This document shows positions 24,566 through 35,424 of a DNA stretch of 64,000 bases, piece by piece. Origin of the DNA: Mixophyes australis (taxonomy: Eukaryota > Chordata > Amphibia > Anura > Limnodynastidae); the NCBI GenBank assembly GCA_036250195.1, contig JAVHZZ010000001.1, forward strand, positions 396,550,117 to 396,614,116, written 5' to 3'. Below the pieces are notes generated by a model. That model saw only the letters and a program-made list of their open reading frames with translations. It ran no database searches and was not told where the DNA came from. Both the position numbers and the translations under genes were made by a program. Position 1 is the first letter of the stretch. Every line of letters begins with the position of its first letter.

Positions 24566-25414
24566 GTTTCACCAAATTTTTGTTTTTGAAGGAATATTTT
24601 CAGTTAGCTGAGATCTTTCATCCATGTGTTATTACTGTCATTCCCATAAAATTCTCCTTTATCTGGACAGATGAATTCTACTTCTCACATATTTTTTTTA
24701 AGATCTGCTTGCAAATTGAAAGTTGACATCCTAGGAAATAGTATTTATTTGCATAATAGGACAAAAAGAACTTTTGTTATCTTACCCTAATCGAGTACCT
24801 GTATCTAAATCCTGTATCCCAAATATCATTTAGTTGAATTATTACATTTTTATTGTCGAAATATAAGATAACTGTATCTGACCTTATATCTTGTGTCATA
24901 ATAACATTTTATGACTCTCACTACCCGAGCTGGATTAGGAGATCTCATCTTGTTCACAGTAAGTACATACATACAAACAAAGAAAAAAGAAGAACTAATC
25001 CACTCAAGGGATAGGACTATCCTCATTTACATATATACCCAAAAAACAAATAACAGTTGTAATATGAGGGGTTGCTCTCCCAACTAAGTAGACATAGCGT
25101 AAAGGACAATTGGTGAAACAGATCACCAAAAAAAGGAGTTGGTTTTCAAGGCACTCCAGTCTATAAACATAAAAGCAAATTTATTAGATAATTTATTAAA
25201 ATCTTATAACCAGGTTTCAAAAGTCGGCAAAATATTAATTGAAAACAAAGCAAGTGAGAAAGTGAGAAAAATAAGTGAATAAGAAATAAAATAGTTACAA
25301 ACACAAAATGTCACCGCACTAGATAGTAGGATAATCTCCTCCAAAAAATATAAATATTATAGACCCAGGATGAATTACCCAGGGGGTGCACCCTACACTA
25401 ATTGCATAATGAAC
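24566..25414. other. Possible PLE 5' or 3' flanking sequence
   Basis: No gene. At 25,160-25,200 the phrase GGCACTCCAGTCTATAAACA followed by AAGCAAATTTATTAG is built like the start of the inverted-repeat arm at 25,440 (GGGGCACTCCAATTAGAGAA...CATTTTATT), suggesting another PLE end here. Boundaries are unclear. Confidence 0.3.
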
Positions 25415-26437
25415 AAAAAGAGGAAAGCTGTGTGGATGGGGCACTCCAATTAGAGAATAAAAAGTAATACATTTTATTGGTATGCATTAAAAGGGGGGTA
25501 GAACTTGCAAGCGAAATATAAAATCAAACATATAACACACAGTGATACAAAATATAAAATGCAATCTGTATTGCAAGGACTCCGAAACGAAACTATTTGC
25601 ACTAGTATAGACAGCAGTGAGCTATAATAAGCTATGGCTGTCTAAATGGATAAGCATGCTAATATATGCCCATAGATTAGTATAGTGCAACTCCTGTATA
25701 GCGATATAATAGAACACTATAATGCCTGAATAGATATAGCGCTAATCAAATATGATAAGGCATGCTGATCTAAATATTATTAAACAGACATGCAATTAGC
25801 GACTAAAGATAATCCACTAAAATAGTAATGGTCCCACAATAGGAAGTCGCTAGTAACAACAAATGACAGGTAGCGAGTGGAGCCTATTCCTGCTGATCGC
25901 GGGAGTATGTGAAGGGTCCCTGCCTGTATAAACTGGGGAGCGATCAGGAGGATAGAAGATCAAAAGACAGGAGAGCAGTAACGGAGCCCTGAAACGCCAA
26001 CGCGCGTTTCGCTAGGCTGCTTTTTCAAGGCTTAGTGGATTATCTTTAGTCGCTAATTGCATGTCTGTTTAATAATATTTAGATCAGCATGCCTTATCAT
26101 ATTTGATTAGCGCTATATCTATTTAGGCATTATAGTGTTCTATTATATCGCTATACAGGAGTTGCACTATACTAATCTATGGGCATATATTAGCATGCTT
26201 ATCCATTTAGACAGCCATAGCTTATTATAGCTCACTGCTGTCTATACTAGTGCAAATAGTTTAGTTTCGGAGTCCTTGCAATACAGATTGCATTTTATAT
26301 TTTGTATCACTGTGTGTTATATGTTTGATTTTATATTTCGCTTGCAAGTACTACCCCCCTTTTAATGCATACCAATAAAATGTATTACTTTTTATTCTCT
26401 AATTGGAGTGCCCCATCCACACAGCTTTCCTCTTTTT
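25415..26437. repeat. 406-bp near-identical inverted repeat with 211-bp spacer
   Basis: The left arm 25,415-25,820 and right arm 26,032-26,437 have equal length and match as inverted copies with only about three differences that I can find (near 25,504, 25,590 and 25,727 in left-arm coordinates). The spacer 25,821-26,031 is GC-richer and contains CCAACGCGCGTTTCGC. On the minus strand that gives GCGAAACGCGCG, a phrase found after the hammerhead-like region of PLEs. The arms start with GGGGCACTCCAATTAGAG..., like a PLE 3' end. The likeliest reading is two PLE termini in head-to-head orientation. There is no open frame. Confidence 0.85.
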
Positions 26438-27760
26438 CTTCAAGAAATAAAATAGACCAACCCTAAATCCCACTGCACCTCACGGGGTAGCACAAGGCAA
26501 GCAAAAACTGCATGAAGGGCACAGTGTGAATCAGAGGAAACAGTACAAAATTGCATATGAGACTTTTTCCTTTTATTGCGGCCCACACAATCTTAGACTT
26601 TGATTGTTTGGCCCAATTGGGGTTTTGAGATTGACATGTATGTGTTAAACTCTTTACGATTCAATAACCCATGAATAAAAATTATGTATGCTTATATTTA
26701 AATTATTTGCAGCTTACTTTTTCTGCCAATTTTAAATAGACTTAATAGAGCTGTTTTGAGTTGGTTTTAAAGTTAATTAATAAGATAAAAGGAATTAATC
26801 AAATAAATCAAGTATATTCTTTAGATTTAGGGTTTCAAAGTTCTTGAAATGTCCATAAATCCAAGAGTTTTGCTAATTTTCAAACACCCATTATTTGTAG
26901 ATGATAGACCCTTCCTAATATTTGTGGAGAACCTTTATTTTTTAAAATGTTTCACTCAATCCTATTAACAGCAAAATACAGTGCTTTAACTACAAATTAC
27001 CCTGCTATGCCATCTTCTGCAATTTATACTTTGTCAACTGTATGCCCACAGGTTTTTACTTCATAACTAATTTCCAGATCTTAAAATTTAGTAAGTTAAT
27101 GTAAAATGGTATTTTTATATCAGGGTCATTAGAGTGCTTCCTGTTTTAAATAGGCTATTACTGTAATGCACACCTAACTTATTATTTGATGGGGCAGTGA
27201 TTGTATGAGCTTTCTTAAATGATGTAAAAATGTAAAACTTCCAATATTAAACTTCAATTATTGTAAATTAAGTTGACTTTAAATGACAGGCCAGTTGGCA
27301 GACATATGAAGTTCCAATACCAAACCTTTGTCCCAGGCGCTGCTGCATGCAGCTGTATTATCAGAGATTTGCCAGTAACATATAATTGGTGAATCAATGC
27401 CACTCACCACTTTAAAATGGTGATGGAGAGAATATGTAAGTGGGAGGACCAATCACAAGCCGCAATCTCTTCAGAGCCTCCAGAGCTCTGGCTCAGGGAA
27501 AGGGGCACCTTAGTAAAATTCTTTATTAGGTGGCAGTGCAGCATTAATGTCACCCCTTCTTGTCGGAATTATTCAGATAATGGGAATAAAAAAGTACACC
27601 ACCTTTAAAATATGTGTTTTTACATATCAGGACATAAATAACAATTGTCTAATCATCATCAGGATCCAAAATCTAATCTCATGGAACAAATATCTTACAT
27701 CATATTTGTAGACTTCTGGCCCATTTCTTCAAACAGTGTTCTAATTCATTGTTGCTTCAG
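26438..27760. other. Non-coding DNA, nothing recognised
   Basis: AT-rich. The short frame 27,417-27,608 has no recognisable domain and sits in no repeat that I can name. Confidence 0.45.
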
Positions 27761-27769
27761 AACACTTGT

Positions 27770-27860
27770 TTATGCATAGCTCTTTAAGGTCCTGCCATAG
27801 CATCTCAATGGGCTTGAGGTCTGGAATTTTCTGTTGTGTTAAGTTCATTGCCCCATGTAC
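27770..27860 (-). pseudogene. Tc1-like transposase fragment
   Basis: On the minus strand the sequence around 27,840-27,790 encodes PDLKPIEMLWQDLKELC, close to the SPDLNPIExLWxxLK signature around the last catalytic acidic residue of Tc1/mariner transposases. Only this short block is recognisable; no ends or upstream domains were found. Confidence 0.4.
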
Positions 27861-28409
27861 TTTCTTTTACACATAACTGTATGCTACCAACTACACAGGG
27901 GGAAAGGATGTAGGTGAGAGACATTTTGGATTTGGTTTGTCAGACTTTACACTAGAGATGAGCGCACTCGGATTTCGTGAATCCGAGCCCACCCGAACGT
28001 TTCCGATCCGAGTCGGATCCGAGACAGATCCGGGTATTGGCGCCAAATGAGAACTTGAAATGAGGCTCGGAGTCATAATCCCGCTGTCGGATCTCGCAAT
28101 ACTCGAAACCTATAAATTCCCCGCTAGTCGCCGCCATCTTCATTCGGGCATTGATCAGGGTAGAGGGAGGGTGTGTTAGGTGGTCCTCTGTCCTGGTAGA
28201 TCTCGTGCTGTGCTGTTTAGTTCTGTGCTGTGCTGTGCTGTGCTGTGTTCTGCAGTATCAGTCCAGTGGTGCTGTGTGCTGTGCTCTGTGCTTCTAAGGG
28301 CATAGTTATTTCCCCATTATTCCCAAGTGTTTAAAAAATTAAAAAAAAGTTATAAAAAAAACACAAAAAAATAATTAAAAAAAAAATTAATTACAACAAA
28401 ATTTGCAAA

Positions 28410-28835
28410 ACCAATCCTGCAGTATAAGCCCATTGGTACTGCAATATTACCAAGTTCACTGATTCAGCAGTATAAGTCCAGTGGTACTGATATATTACAA
28501 AGTTCACTGATTCAGCAGTATAAGTCCAGTGGTACTGATATATATCAAAGTTCACTGATTCAGCAGTATAAGTCCAGTGGTACTGATATATTACAAAGTT
28601 CACTGATTCAGCAGTATAAGTCCAGTGGTACTGATATATATCAAAGTTCACTGATTCAGCAGTATAAGTCCAGTGGTACTGCTATTACAAAGTTCATTGA
28701 TTCAGCAGTATAAGTCCAGTGGTATGATATATTACCAAGTTCACTGATTCAGCAGTATAAGTCCAGTGGTACTGATATATTACAAAGTTCACTGATTCAG
28801 CAGTATAAGTCCAGTGGTACTCTCCTGTGCCGCAT
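28410..28835. repeat. 48-bp tandem array
   Basis: About nine units of GTTCACTGATTCAGCAGTAT... start at 28,454, 28,502, 28,550, 28,598, 28,646, 28,692, 28,739 and 28,787, with partial units at both sides. Because 48 is a multiple of three, open frames run through it on the minus strand with a 16-residue repeat. These are not genes. Confidence 0.95.
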
Positions 28836-28899
28836 ATAATTTTTAAAGGCTTTGCCGAGTGTGTGTGGCTTAGGGGTACGCTCTCTTGTGCTTCATATA

Positions 28900-29615
28900 A
28901 TGGAAAACCAAAATTTGGAGGATAAAGTAGGGAAAGATCAAGACCCACTTCCTCCTAATGCTGAAGCTGCTGCCACTAGTCATGACATAAACGATGAAAT
29001 GCCATCAACGTCGTCTGGCAAGCCCGATGCCCAATCTCCTAGTACAGGGCATGTAAAATCCAAAAACCCAAGTTCTCAAAAAATAGCAAAAAGAGAAACT
29101 TAAAATCATCTGAGGAGAAACGTAAAGTTGGCAATATGCCATTTACGACACGTAGTGGCAAGGAACAGCTTAGGCCCTGGCCCGTGTTCATGACTAGTGG
29201 TCCAGCTTCACCCAAGGATCTAAGCCCTCCTCCTCCCCCCCCTACAAAAAAATTGAAGAGAGTCATGCTGTCAGCAACAACAACAAAACAGCAAAGAACT
29301 CTGCCTTCTAAACAGATGACATCACAAATCCCCAAGGCGAGTCCAAGGGTGTTGGTGGTTGTAAAGCCTGACCTTCTCATCACTGTACGGGAAGAGGTGA
29401 CTCCATTCAGCATTTGCAGCATGCCCTCTGCATATGCTGGAAGGATCACCCACAGTCCAGTTACAGATTTGGCTAATGAAGGTGTGAATGTTGTACACAG
29501 GGAGGAGGATATTGATGTAGCTGGCGCTGAGGAGGATGTTAATGATTATGATGCAGACAGATACCAAATTGCCTTTCTCAATTTCTATTTATATTCTAGA
29601 TTATATAACGGCTGA
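28900..29615 (+). pseudogene. hAT transposase, N-terminal remnant
   Basis: Frames at 28,900-29,103 and 29,136-29,615 encode a Ser/Pro/Asp-rich, low-complexity protein start (MENQNLEDKVGKDQDPLPPN; later VVHREEDIDVAGAEEDVND). Acidic, disordered N-termini of this kind precede the zinc-finger domain in hAT transposases. I do not see a BED zinc finger. It is upstream of, and collinear with, the recognisable transposase fragment at 29,921-30,529, with about 300 bases of internal repeats (GATGCAGACAGATACCAAA twice, TTCTAG.TC.ACAGTCT.TGC twice) in between. A frameshift separates the two frames. Confidence 0.45.
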
Positions 29616-29920
29616 ATAGTTTTCTATTTTACTCCTAGTGGAGAGAGGATCTGATGCAGACAGATACCAAACTGCCTTTGTCCATTTCTTTGTATATTTG
29701 AATTTCTAGTTCTACAGTCTATGCAGGCTGCTTTTTTTATATACAACTACAAGTGTAGGGTGGGGGGGCATAGATAGCCACCAAAGTAAGGTGGTCCATT
29801 TAATTTCACTTTCTAGCTCCACAGTCTGTGCAGCCTGCTTTTTTTTATCTTCAAAGTATTTACAAGCCTTGCAATCTAAATTAACTAGAGGTAGTGACGT
29901 GCTAGAACTCCACCCTCTAT

Positions 29921-30529
29921 ATGCTGCAGAGGATGGAGGTGCATCAAAAGGCCATTCAAGCCTACACAGCCACCTACGACATAGGAAAAGGAGTGGGGAT
30001 GCGCCTGAGTCAAGCGCACTGGAGAATGATTTCCGTGTTGTGCAAGGTTCTGCAGCTATTTGAACTTGCCACAAGAGAAGTCAGTTCCGACACTGCCAGT
30101 TTGAGTCAGGTGATTCCCCTGATCAGGCTTTTGCAGAAGCAGCTGGAGAAAGTGAGGGAGGAGCTGGTAAACCATTGCGATTCCACCAAGCATGTAGCTC
30201 TTGTGGATGAAGCCCTTCCTACGTTTTGCCAGGATCCGAGGGTGGTCAGTCTTTTAAAGTCAGAGGAATACATTCTGCCGACCGTTCTCGATCCTCGGTT
30301 TAAAGCGTATGTTGTGTCTCTGTTTCCGGCGGACACAAGTCTACAGCGGTGCAAAGACCTGCTGGTCAGGAGATTGTCCTCTGAAGAGGACCGTGACATG
30401 CCACCAGCTCCACCTTCATTTTCATCACTGTTTGTGCAGTTCCAAAAAAGAGGAACTGCCATTTCTATTGCTACCTTCTTTCTTTCTACGCAGTCCAGAT
30501 ACTTGTTTGGTGAAATTCTGACGAGTTGA
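29921..30529 (+). pseudogene. hAT transposase, C-terminal catalytic-region fragment
   Basis: This 202-residue open frame contains the signature QAHWRMISVLCKVLQLFELA, then TREVSSDTASLSQVIPLIR and YILPTVLDPRFKAYV. These correspond to the W-x-x-(I/L)...L.PF..AT..lS and LDPRFK blocks of hAT transposases, downstream of the second catalytic Asp. The first catalytic Asp region and the C-terminal dimerisation domain are absent, so it cannot be active. The 15 last residues (LSTQSRYLFGEILTS, stop at 30,527) are encoded by DNA that is clearly related to the 78-bp satellite units that follow. Confidence 0.8.
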
Positions 30530-31850
30530 GGGTGCATTAATTATATTGTGGCCCCGGTATCAAATTGGGTACCGGGGCCACCCCACTACGCAGTCCAGAA
30601 TTTTTTTTTGGGGAATTCAGACCCGTGGAGGGTTTTTTATTAATTATATTGTGGTGACCACTCCTCTACGCGGTCCAGATACATTTTTTGGTGCGATTCA
30701 GACCAGTTGATGGTTTTCTTATTATATTGTGGTGACCACTCCTCTACGCAGTCCAGGTTTATTATTTGGTGCGATTCATACAAGTTCAGGGTTCTTAAAT
30801 TATATTGTGGTGACCACTCCTCTACGTGGTCCAGATACATTTTTTGGTGCGATTCAGACCAGTTGATGGTTTTCTTATTATATTGTGGTGACCACTCCTC
30901 TACGCAGTCCAGGTACATTATTTGGTGCGATTCATACAAGTTCAGGGTTTTTAAATTATATTCTGGTGACCACTCCTCTACGCAGTCCAGGTACATTTTT
31001 TGGTGCGATTCAGACCAGTTGATGGTTTTCCTATTATATTGTGGTGACCACTCCTCTACTCAGTCCAGGTACATTATTTGGTGCGATTCATACAAGTTGA
31101 TGTTTTTTTTATTATATTGTGGTGACCACTCCTCTACGCAGTCCAGGTACATTATTTGGTGCGATTCATACAAGTTCAGGGTTTTTAAATTATATTGTGG
31201 TGACCACTCCTCTACGCAGTGCAGGTACATTATTTGGTGCGATTCATACAAGTTCAGGGTTTTTAAATTATATTGTGGTGACCACTCCTCTACACAGTCC
31301 AGGTACATTTTTTGGTGTGATTCAGACCAGTTGATGGTTTTCTTATTATATTGTGGTGACCACTCCTCTACGCAGTCCAGGTACATTATTTGGTGCGATT
31401 CATACAAGTTCAGGGTTTTTAAATTATATTGTGGTGACCACTCCTCTACGCAGACCAGGTAAATTTTTTGGTGCGATTCATACAAGTTCAGGGTTTTTAA
31501 ATTATATTGTGGTGACCACTCCTCTACGCAGTCCAGGTACATTTTTTGGTGCGATTCAGACCAGTTGATGGTTTTCTTATTATATTGTGGTGACCACTCT
31601 ACGCAGTCCAGGTACATTATTTGGTGCGATTCATACAAGTTGATGGTTTTCTTATTATATTGTGGTGACCACTCCTCTACGCAGTCCAGGTACATTATTT
31701 GGTGCGATTCATACAATTTCAGGGTTTTTAAATTATATTTTGGTGACCACTCCTCTACGCAGTCCAGGTACATTTTTTGGTGCGATTAACACCAGTTGAT
31801 GGTTTTCTTATTATATTGTGGGGACCACTCCACTACGCAGTCCAGAAAGA
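30487..31850. repeat. 78-bp satellite array with two-unit higher-order pattern
   Basis: About 18 copies of CTACGCAGTCCAG..TACATT begin at 30,487, 30,587 and then every 78 bases from 30,665 to 31,523, continuing to 31,832 with a small deletion near 31,590. Two variants alternate: A (TTTTTTGGTGCGATTCAGAC) and B (TATTTGGTGCGATTCATACA), with some hybrid units. The period is 26 codons, so long spurious open frames cross the array on both strands. The first copy lies inside the transposase frame. Confidence 0.95.
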
Positions 31851-32161
31851 TACCTCGTTGCAACGTTTTGTACTAATAACAATATTGTGAGGTGTTCAGA
31901 ATACACTGTAAATTAGTGGAAATGATTGCTTTTGAATGTTATTGAGGTTAATAATAGCGTAGGAGTGAAAATAAGCTCAAAAACTTGATTTTTGAACTTT
32001 TTATGCTTTTTTCCCAAAAAATCCGAATCCAAAACCTTAAATCCGAACCAAAACCTTTCGGCAGGTGTTTTGCGAAACAAATCCGAACCCAAAACATCAA
32101 GAAAATCCGAATCCAAAACACGAGACACCAAAAGACGCTGGTGCACATCCCTACTTTACAC

Positions 32162-33606
32162 TAATGGTCTAGCTCAGAAATTACCTGTTAAAGTAATTTT
32201 TAGTGGTACCTGGATCCTGTCAGGATCACTGGTCTCCTGGTACCAATATCAGTGGCTTTAATTTAAATAATATAAGTTATTGCGCTTAACACCAGTGTTC
32301 ATAGATTTCTGTTCCATAATTTTACTGCAACAAATCAGACTTTTGCTAAGGGTCGTCTATCAGCTTCCCTAGCTTTTAGTATGGTTCAACCTTTAGTTTT
32401 ATTAATGAAAAATTAATCAGTAGGATGTAGAACAATCATAAATGCATCAAGATCTGACAGTTATGGATTGCACTTACATGCCCATTTTCTTCTGATACTA
32501 GCCTTCCTTATCTATTATCTATATCCCATATCCCATATCCCATATCCCATATCCCATAACTGGCCATTGAGCTCTTCTTTTTTTCTCTACTCTCTTAATG
32601 CTTGTCCATCTGAATCCTTTATTTGTCTTGTTTTGGTCTTTCCGCTTCCACCTGCTCTTGCCATGCCATTCCCCATGTATTTTTTCGAAAGTGTTGCTTT
32701 TGTTTTTATATTATACATAAATAACATTTAAAAATTCTTTAGCAAAAAAACACATTTTTCAGACTAGTTTAAGCAAGTAATTTGTATAAGGTTAAATTAC
32801 TACATTTTTCAAATGCAGGTGACCTTCTACACACAATCACAAAATGGTATAATTTATGCAGTGGGAAGCAATCCTGCAAAGTAACCAAGTTACATTTGCT
32901 TTTACTACTGGAAAACATGAAAAGAATGGACGTGGTAGCTCTCACTCTCAGCACCAATTTTAAGCACCTCAAGGTCAGCTGTGTATTACACATCATGCTA
33001 AGTGCTTTGACTATAATAGTAAGACAGTAATGCACTGTGTAGCATTAAAGTTAAACGTAGAACATAAAATCATAATTATGATTGCAATAGAAGAAAATCA
33101 TGTAAAAACATGAACATAGTTACATTAAGAATAAACCATTAAAAGCAAAGATACAATTTATTATGCTTCAATCTGTATATATTCTGCTTTGTAAGTGACA
33201 ATACTGTTCTCATGAAGCCTATTCAATGCTTACTAGAGAATTGTATTGATTGATGTTTCCATCATATTCTCAGTAACAAATATATACATTCAAATAATAT
33301 TAATGTGACACTGATGCAGCCGTGCAACTGCACATGCTCCAGGATAGGAGAAAAACTACATCTCCCAGCAAGCTCCACTGCTGGTGGGGAAATACCAGAG
33401 AAGAGTTGAGCCAGCTTAGGGTAAATGCCTGCTCAAAGGGAGAGAAAAGGGTGCCAAAGCAAATGGTGGTGAGATCTGAGAGAGAAGAGGGATGTGACAG
33501 AGGAGCAGAGGGAGGAAGACATTGAGTTTGTAAGATGAGAGAAAACAGAACTGAAGTAGAGAGAGAGACAGCAGTAAAGTAGTGGAAAGAGACAATATGA
33601 ACGCAC
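32162..33606. other. Non-coding DNA with a 7-bp microsatellite
   Basis: CCCATAT is repeated in tandem at about 32,523-32,560. No gene or clear transposon end was found in the rest. The frame 33,300-33,842 (minus) runs into the adjacent MITE and is not protein-like. Confidence 0.5.
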
Positions 33607-34265
33607 TTAGGGGCACATTTATCATTAATCGGTAAAAGTGAGAAATAGTTATCAATCCTTATCGCAAGGATAAGGATTGAACTATTTCTCAAATTAATTA
33701 AAAAGGAACACAGAAACAGCAGTTCCAAAAAACTGCTGTTTCTGTGATAGAAAAAATCACACATACCCCCCTCTTCGGATGCGCTGTCTCGGGATCTCCT
33801 CTTCGTTCCTCTTCTTCCTTCAATTGCGCATGTGCACTGCACATGCGCACAAAGCCCCCACTCTGTCTCTGCAACTATCGTTGCAGAGAGAGCGCGCTGA
33901 GTGACAGGGAGGGATCATGTGATCCCTCCACACATGCGCTGTCCAGCTCTGCTCTTCGGAGCAGAGCTGACAGCAGTGGATTTCTTCAATTCGGATGATG
34001 TACGCCAGCTTCAGCTGACGTACATTATCAAGACAAGTTCCCGAAAAAAAAAAAATTTCGGGACTTGTTAGATTGCGGCCAGTAGCAGTCACCATTCTGT
34101 TGAATGGTGACTGCTCGCAAAAATGATCAGGAGTGCAAAGCAGCAGATATCCATGATATCTGCTGCGATGCACCTTTAATAAATTTGCGGAGGGCACATC
34201 GGGACTTTAATTCCACGGTAAGTGCACAATAGTGCACTACCGTGATTTGTTAAATATGCCCCTTA
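33607..34265. mobile_element. PIF/Harbinger-like MITE made of serial hairpins, 653 bp
   Basis: The element 33,610-34,262 starts GGGGCACATTTATCATTAAT and ends with the inverse of GGGGCATATTTAACAAAT. The 3-bp duplication TTA flanks it (33,607-33,609 and 34,263-34,265), as for PIF/Harbinger elements. Between the ends lie eleven successive, unrelated inverted repeats: 33,640-33,690; 33,709-33,746; 33,825-33,849; 33,866-33,889; 33,909-33,928; 33,944-33,969; 33,994-34,029; 34,033-34,068; 34,084-34,115; 34,133-34,172; 34,214-34,244. No protein frame is present. Confidence 0.85.
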
Positions 34266-34780
34266 AACTCATGAAGTTTGTACTTACGTACACAAAATAT
34301 ATCAAATCAATCTAAAACCAGTTCTAATATGGAACAGTATCTTGAATAAATAATACACTTGTAAAGAGAAACCTATAATACAGACCATATATGTTTTATA
34401 CTGCAGTATTCCATATTCAATGGAGCTGTGATCACTACATTCGACCAAAGTCTAATAGCAGGTGACTGGCAACCCAGCCGATAATCACAATCGTGAACGT
34501 TCAATCTTAACAATAGCCTCATAAAAATAAGAGAATAGATCATTTCTTCTACTGCAGCCCAAAAGAATTTGTAGGCAAATAATAATCTCATTCAAATGAT
34601 TGGTGTTTTGTCTCGTGCTTGCTCACTGTTAAAGATGTACATGGAGGGTGTATAACCACAAAATAATTTTTCCTTCTTAGCATGCTAATCCAGTAGTTAA
34701 TATAGTGCAGAACAAGTGGCTGTTTTAGGGGATCCTTTTCCCCACATACGGTTAGATGCAGCCAAATAAACCTTGTACTC
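34266..34780. other. Non-coding DNA, nothing recognised
   Basis: Between the MITE and the presumed 3' end of the next PLE; no frame or repeat boundary seen. Confidence 0.45.
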
Positions 34781-34784
34781 ACTA

Positions 34785-35420
34785 ATAGCTGTTTTATTAA
34801 AGGAATATCTCTTCAGGGTAAGGCAAGATGTTTTAGATGCATGTCATCTCAATAAGATCACATAGGCAGACCGGGGTAATGGTTTCCAAAAAGGTATTTT
34901 TTCCAATCCTCAGATCCAATAAATCACGGTCTAGGTTCCATAGAATTAGCCAAGCACTGATGCGTTTCATCACTCAGTAGTAACTTTTTCAATCATATTT
35001 TATGAATTAAATATCCACCTTTTTACATGGTCTCTCTGATTCTAATTATCCAATCACATCCTCATACTACAGTTGACAGTGTGTTCTTAATCATCCAGTC
35101 TGAAGGTACAAACAATCAACACAAACATTGCAATATCATTAAAAATGCAAATATACAAGATTACATTCATAGTTTGTAACCACAGGTATTTGGAAAATCT
35201 CTACAGCAGTGTAGCATTTTGGGGAGACAGTGTAGCATTTTGGTAAGATTTTACCACTGACATAATCCAAAATATTATCATTTCTCTTCATCTAATTCTT
35301 ATCAGTCAAATCCTTCCTAATTTTATATTGTTATCATATATATTGAATATAGACAATATACAGAGTTTATACAATTTCTTATTCATAAGTATATTTTTAA
35401 ATCTCTTATGATTAATAATA
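34785..35420 (-). mobile_element. Penelope-like element 3' region with ribozyme-like relic
   Basis: This follows the PLE coding remnant on the minus strand. At 34,935-34,995 (minus) the phrase GAGTGATGAAACGCATCAG is a decayed version of the hammerhead-like core seen at 58.8 kb (GAGTGATGAAACGCGTAGAG). The leftmost part (TACTCACTAATAGCTGTTTT ATTA, about 34,778-34,802) resembles a PLE terminus. Confidence 0.4.
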
Positions 35421-35424
35421 AAAT

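Larger units (their letters stand above)
27945..32161 (+). mobile_element. hAT transposon, 4201 bp, with internal satellites
   Basis: The element 27,953-32,153 starts TAGAGATGAGCGCACTCGG and ends with the inverse of TAGGGATGTGCACCAGCG. An identical 8-bp duplication CTTTACAC lies at 27,945-27,952 and 32,154-32,161. Near the right end the phrase ATCCGAATCCAAAAC or a variant occurs five times (32,020-32,125), and AATCCGA/GGATTCG-type words recur at the left end; repeated subterminal words are typical transposase-binding regions in hAT elements. Inside are a 48-bp tandem array, hAT transposase fragments on the plus strand and a long 78-bp tandem array. The coding remnants are in the same orientation and broken. 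Confidence 0.9.

Noticed and set aside
28391..28948. Minus-strand open frames with a 16-residue repeat
   Set aside because: Caused by the 48-bp tandem array; not protein-like and on the opposite strand to the transposase remnants.
29039..29567. Minus-strand open frames of 81-136 residues
   Set aside because: Antisense shadows of the hAT transposase N-terminal region; contain glycine and leucine runs from simple sequence.
30640..31789. Long open frames on both strands with 26-residue repeats (up to 251 residues)
   Set aside because: They are the product of a 78-bp satellite whose period is a multiple of three; both strands stay open, and there is no start or codon bias of a gene.
32519..32562. 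A CRISPR-like or regulatory array of CCCATAT words
   Set aside because: Simple 7-bp microsatellite without spacers, in eukaryotic DNA.
33300..33842. Minus-strand open frame of 180 residues
   Set aside because: Crosses the border of the multi-hairpin MITE and has no recognisable domain; composition is that of pyrimidine-rich non-coding DNA.
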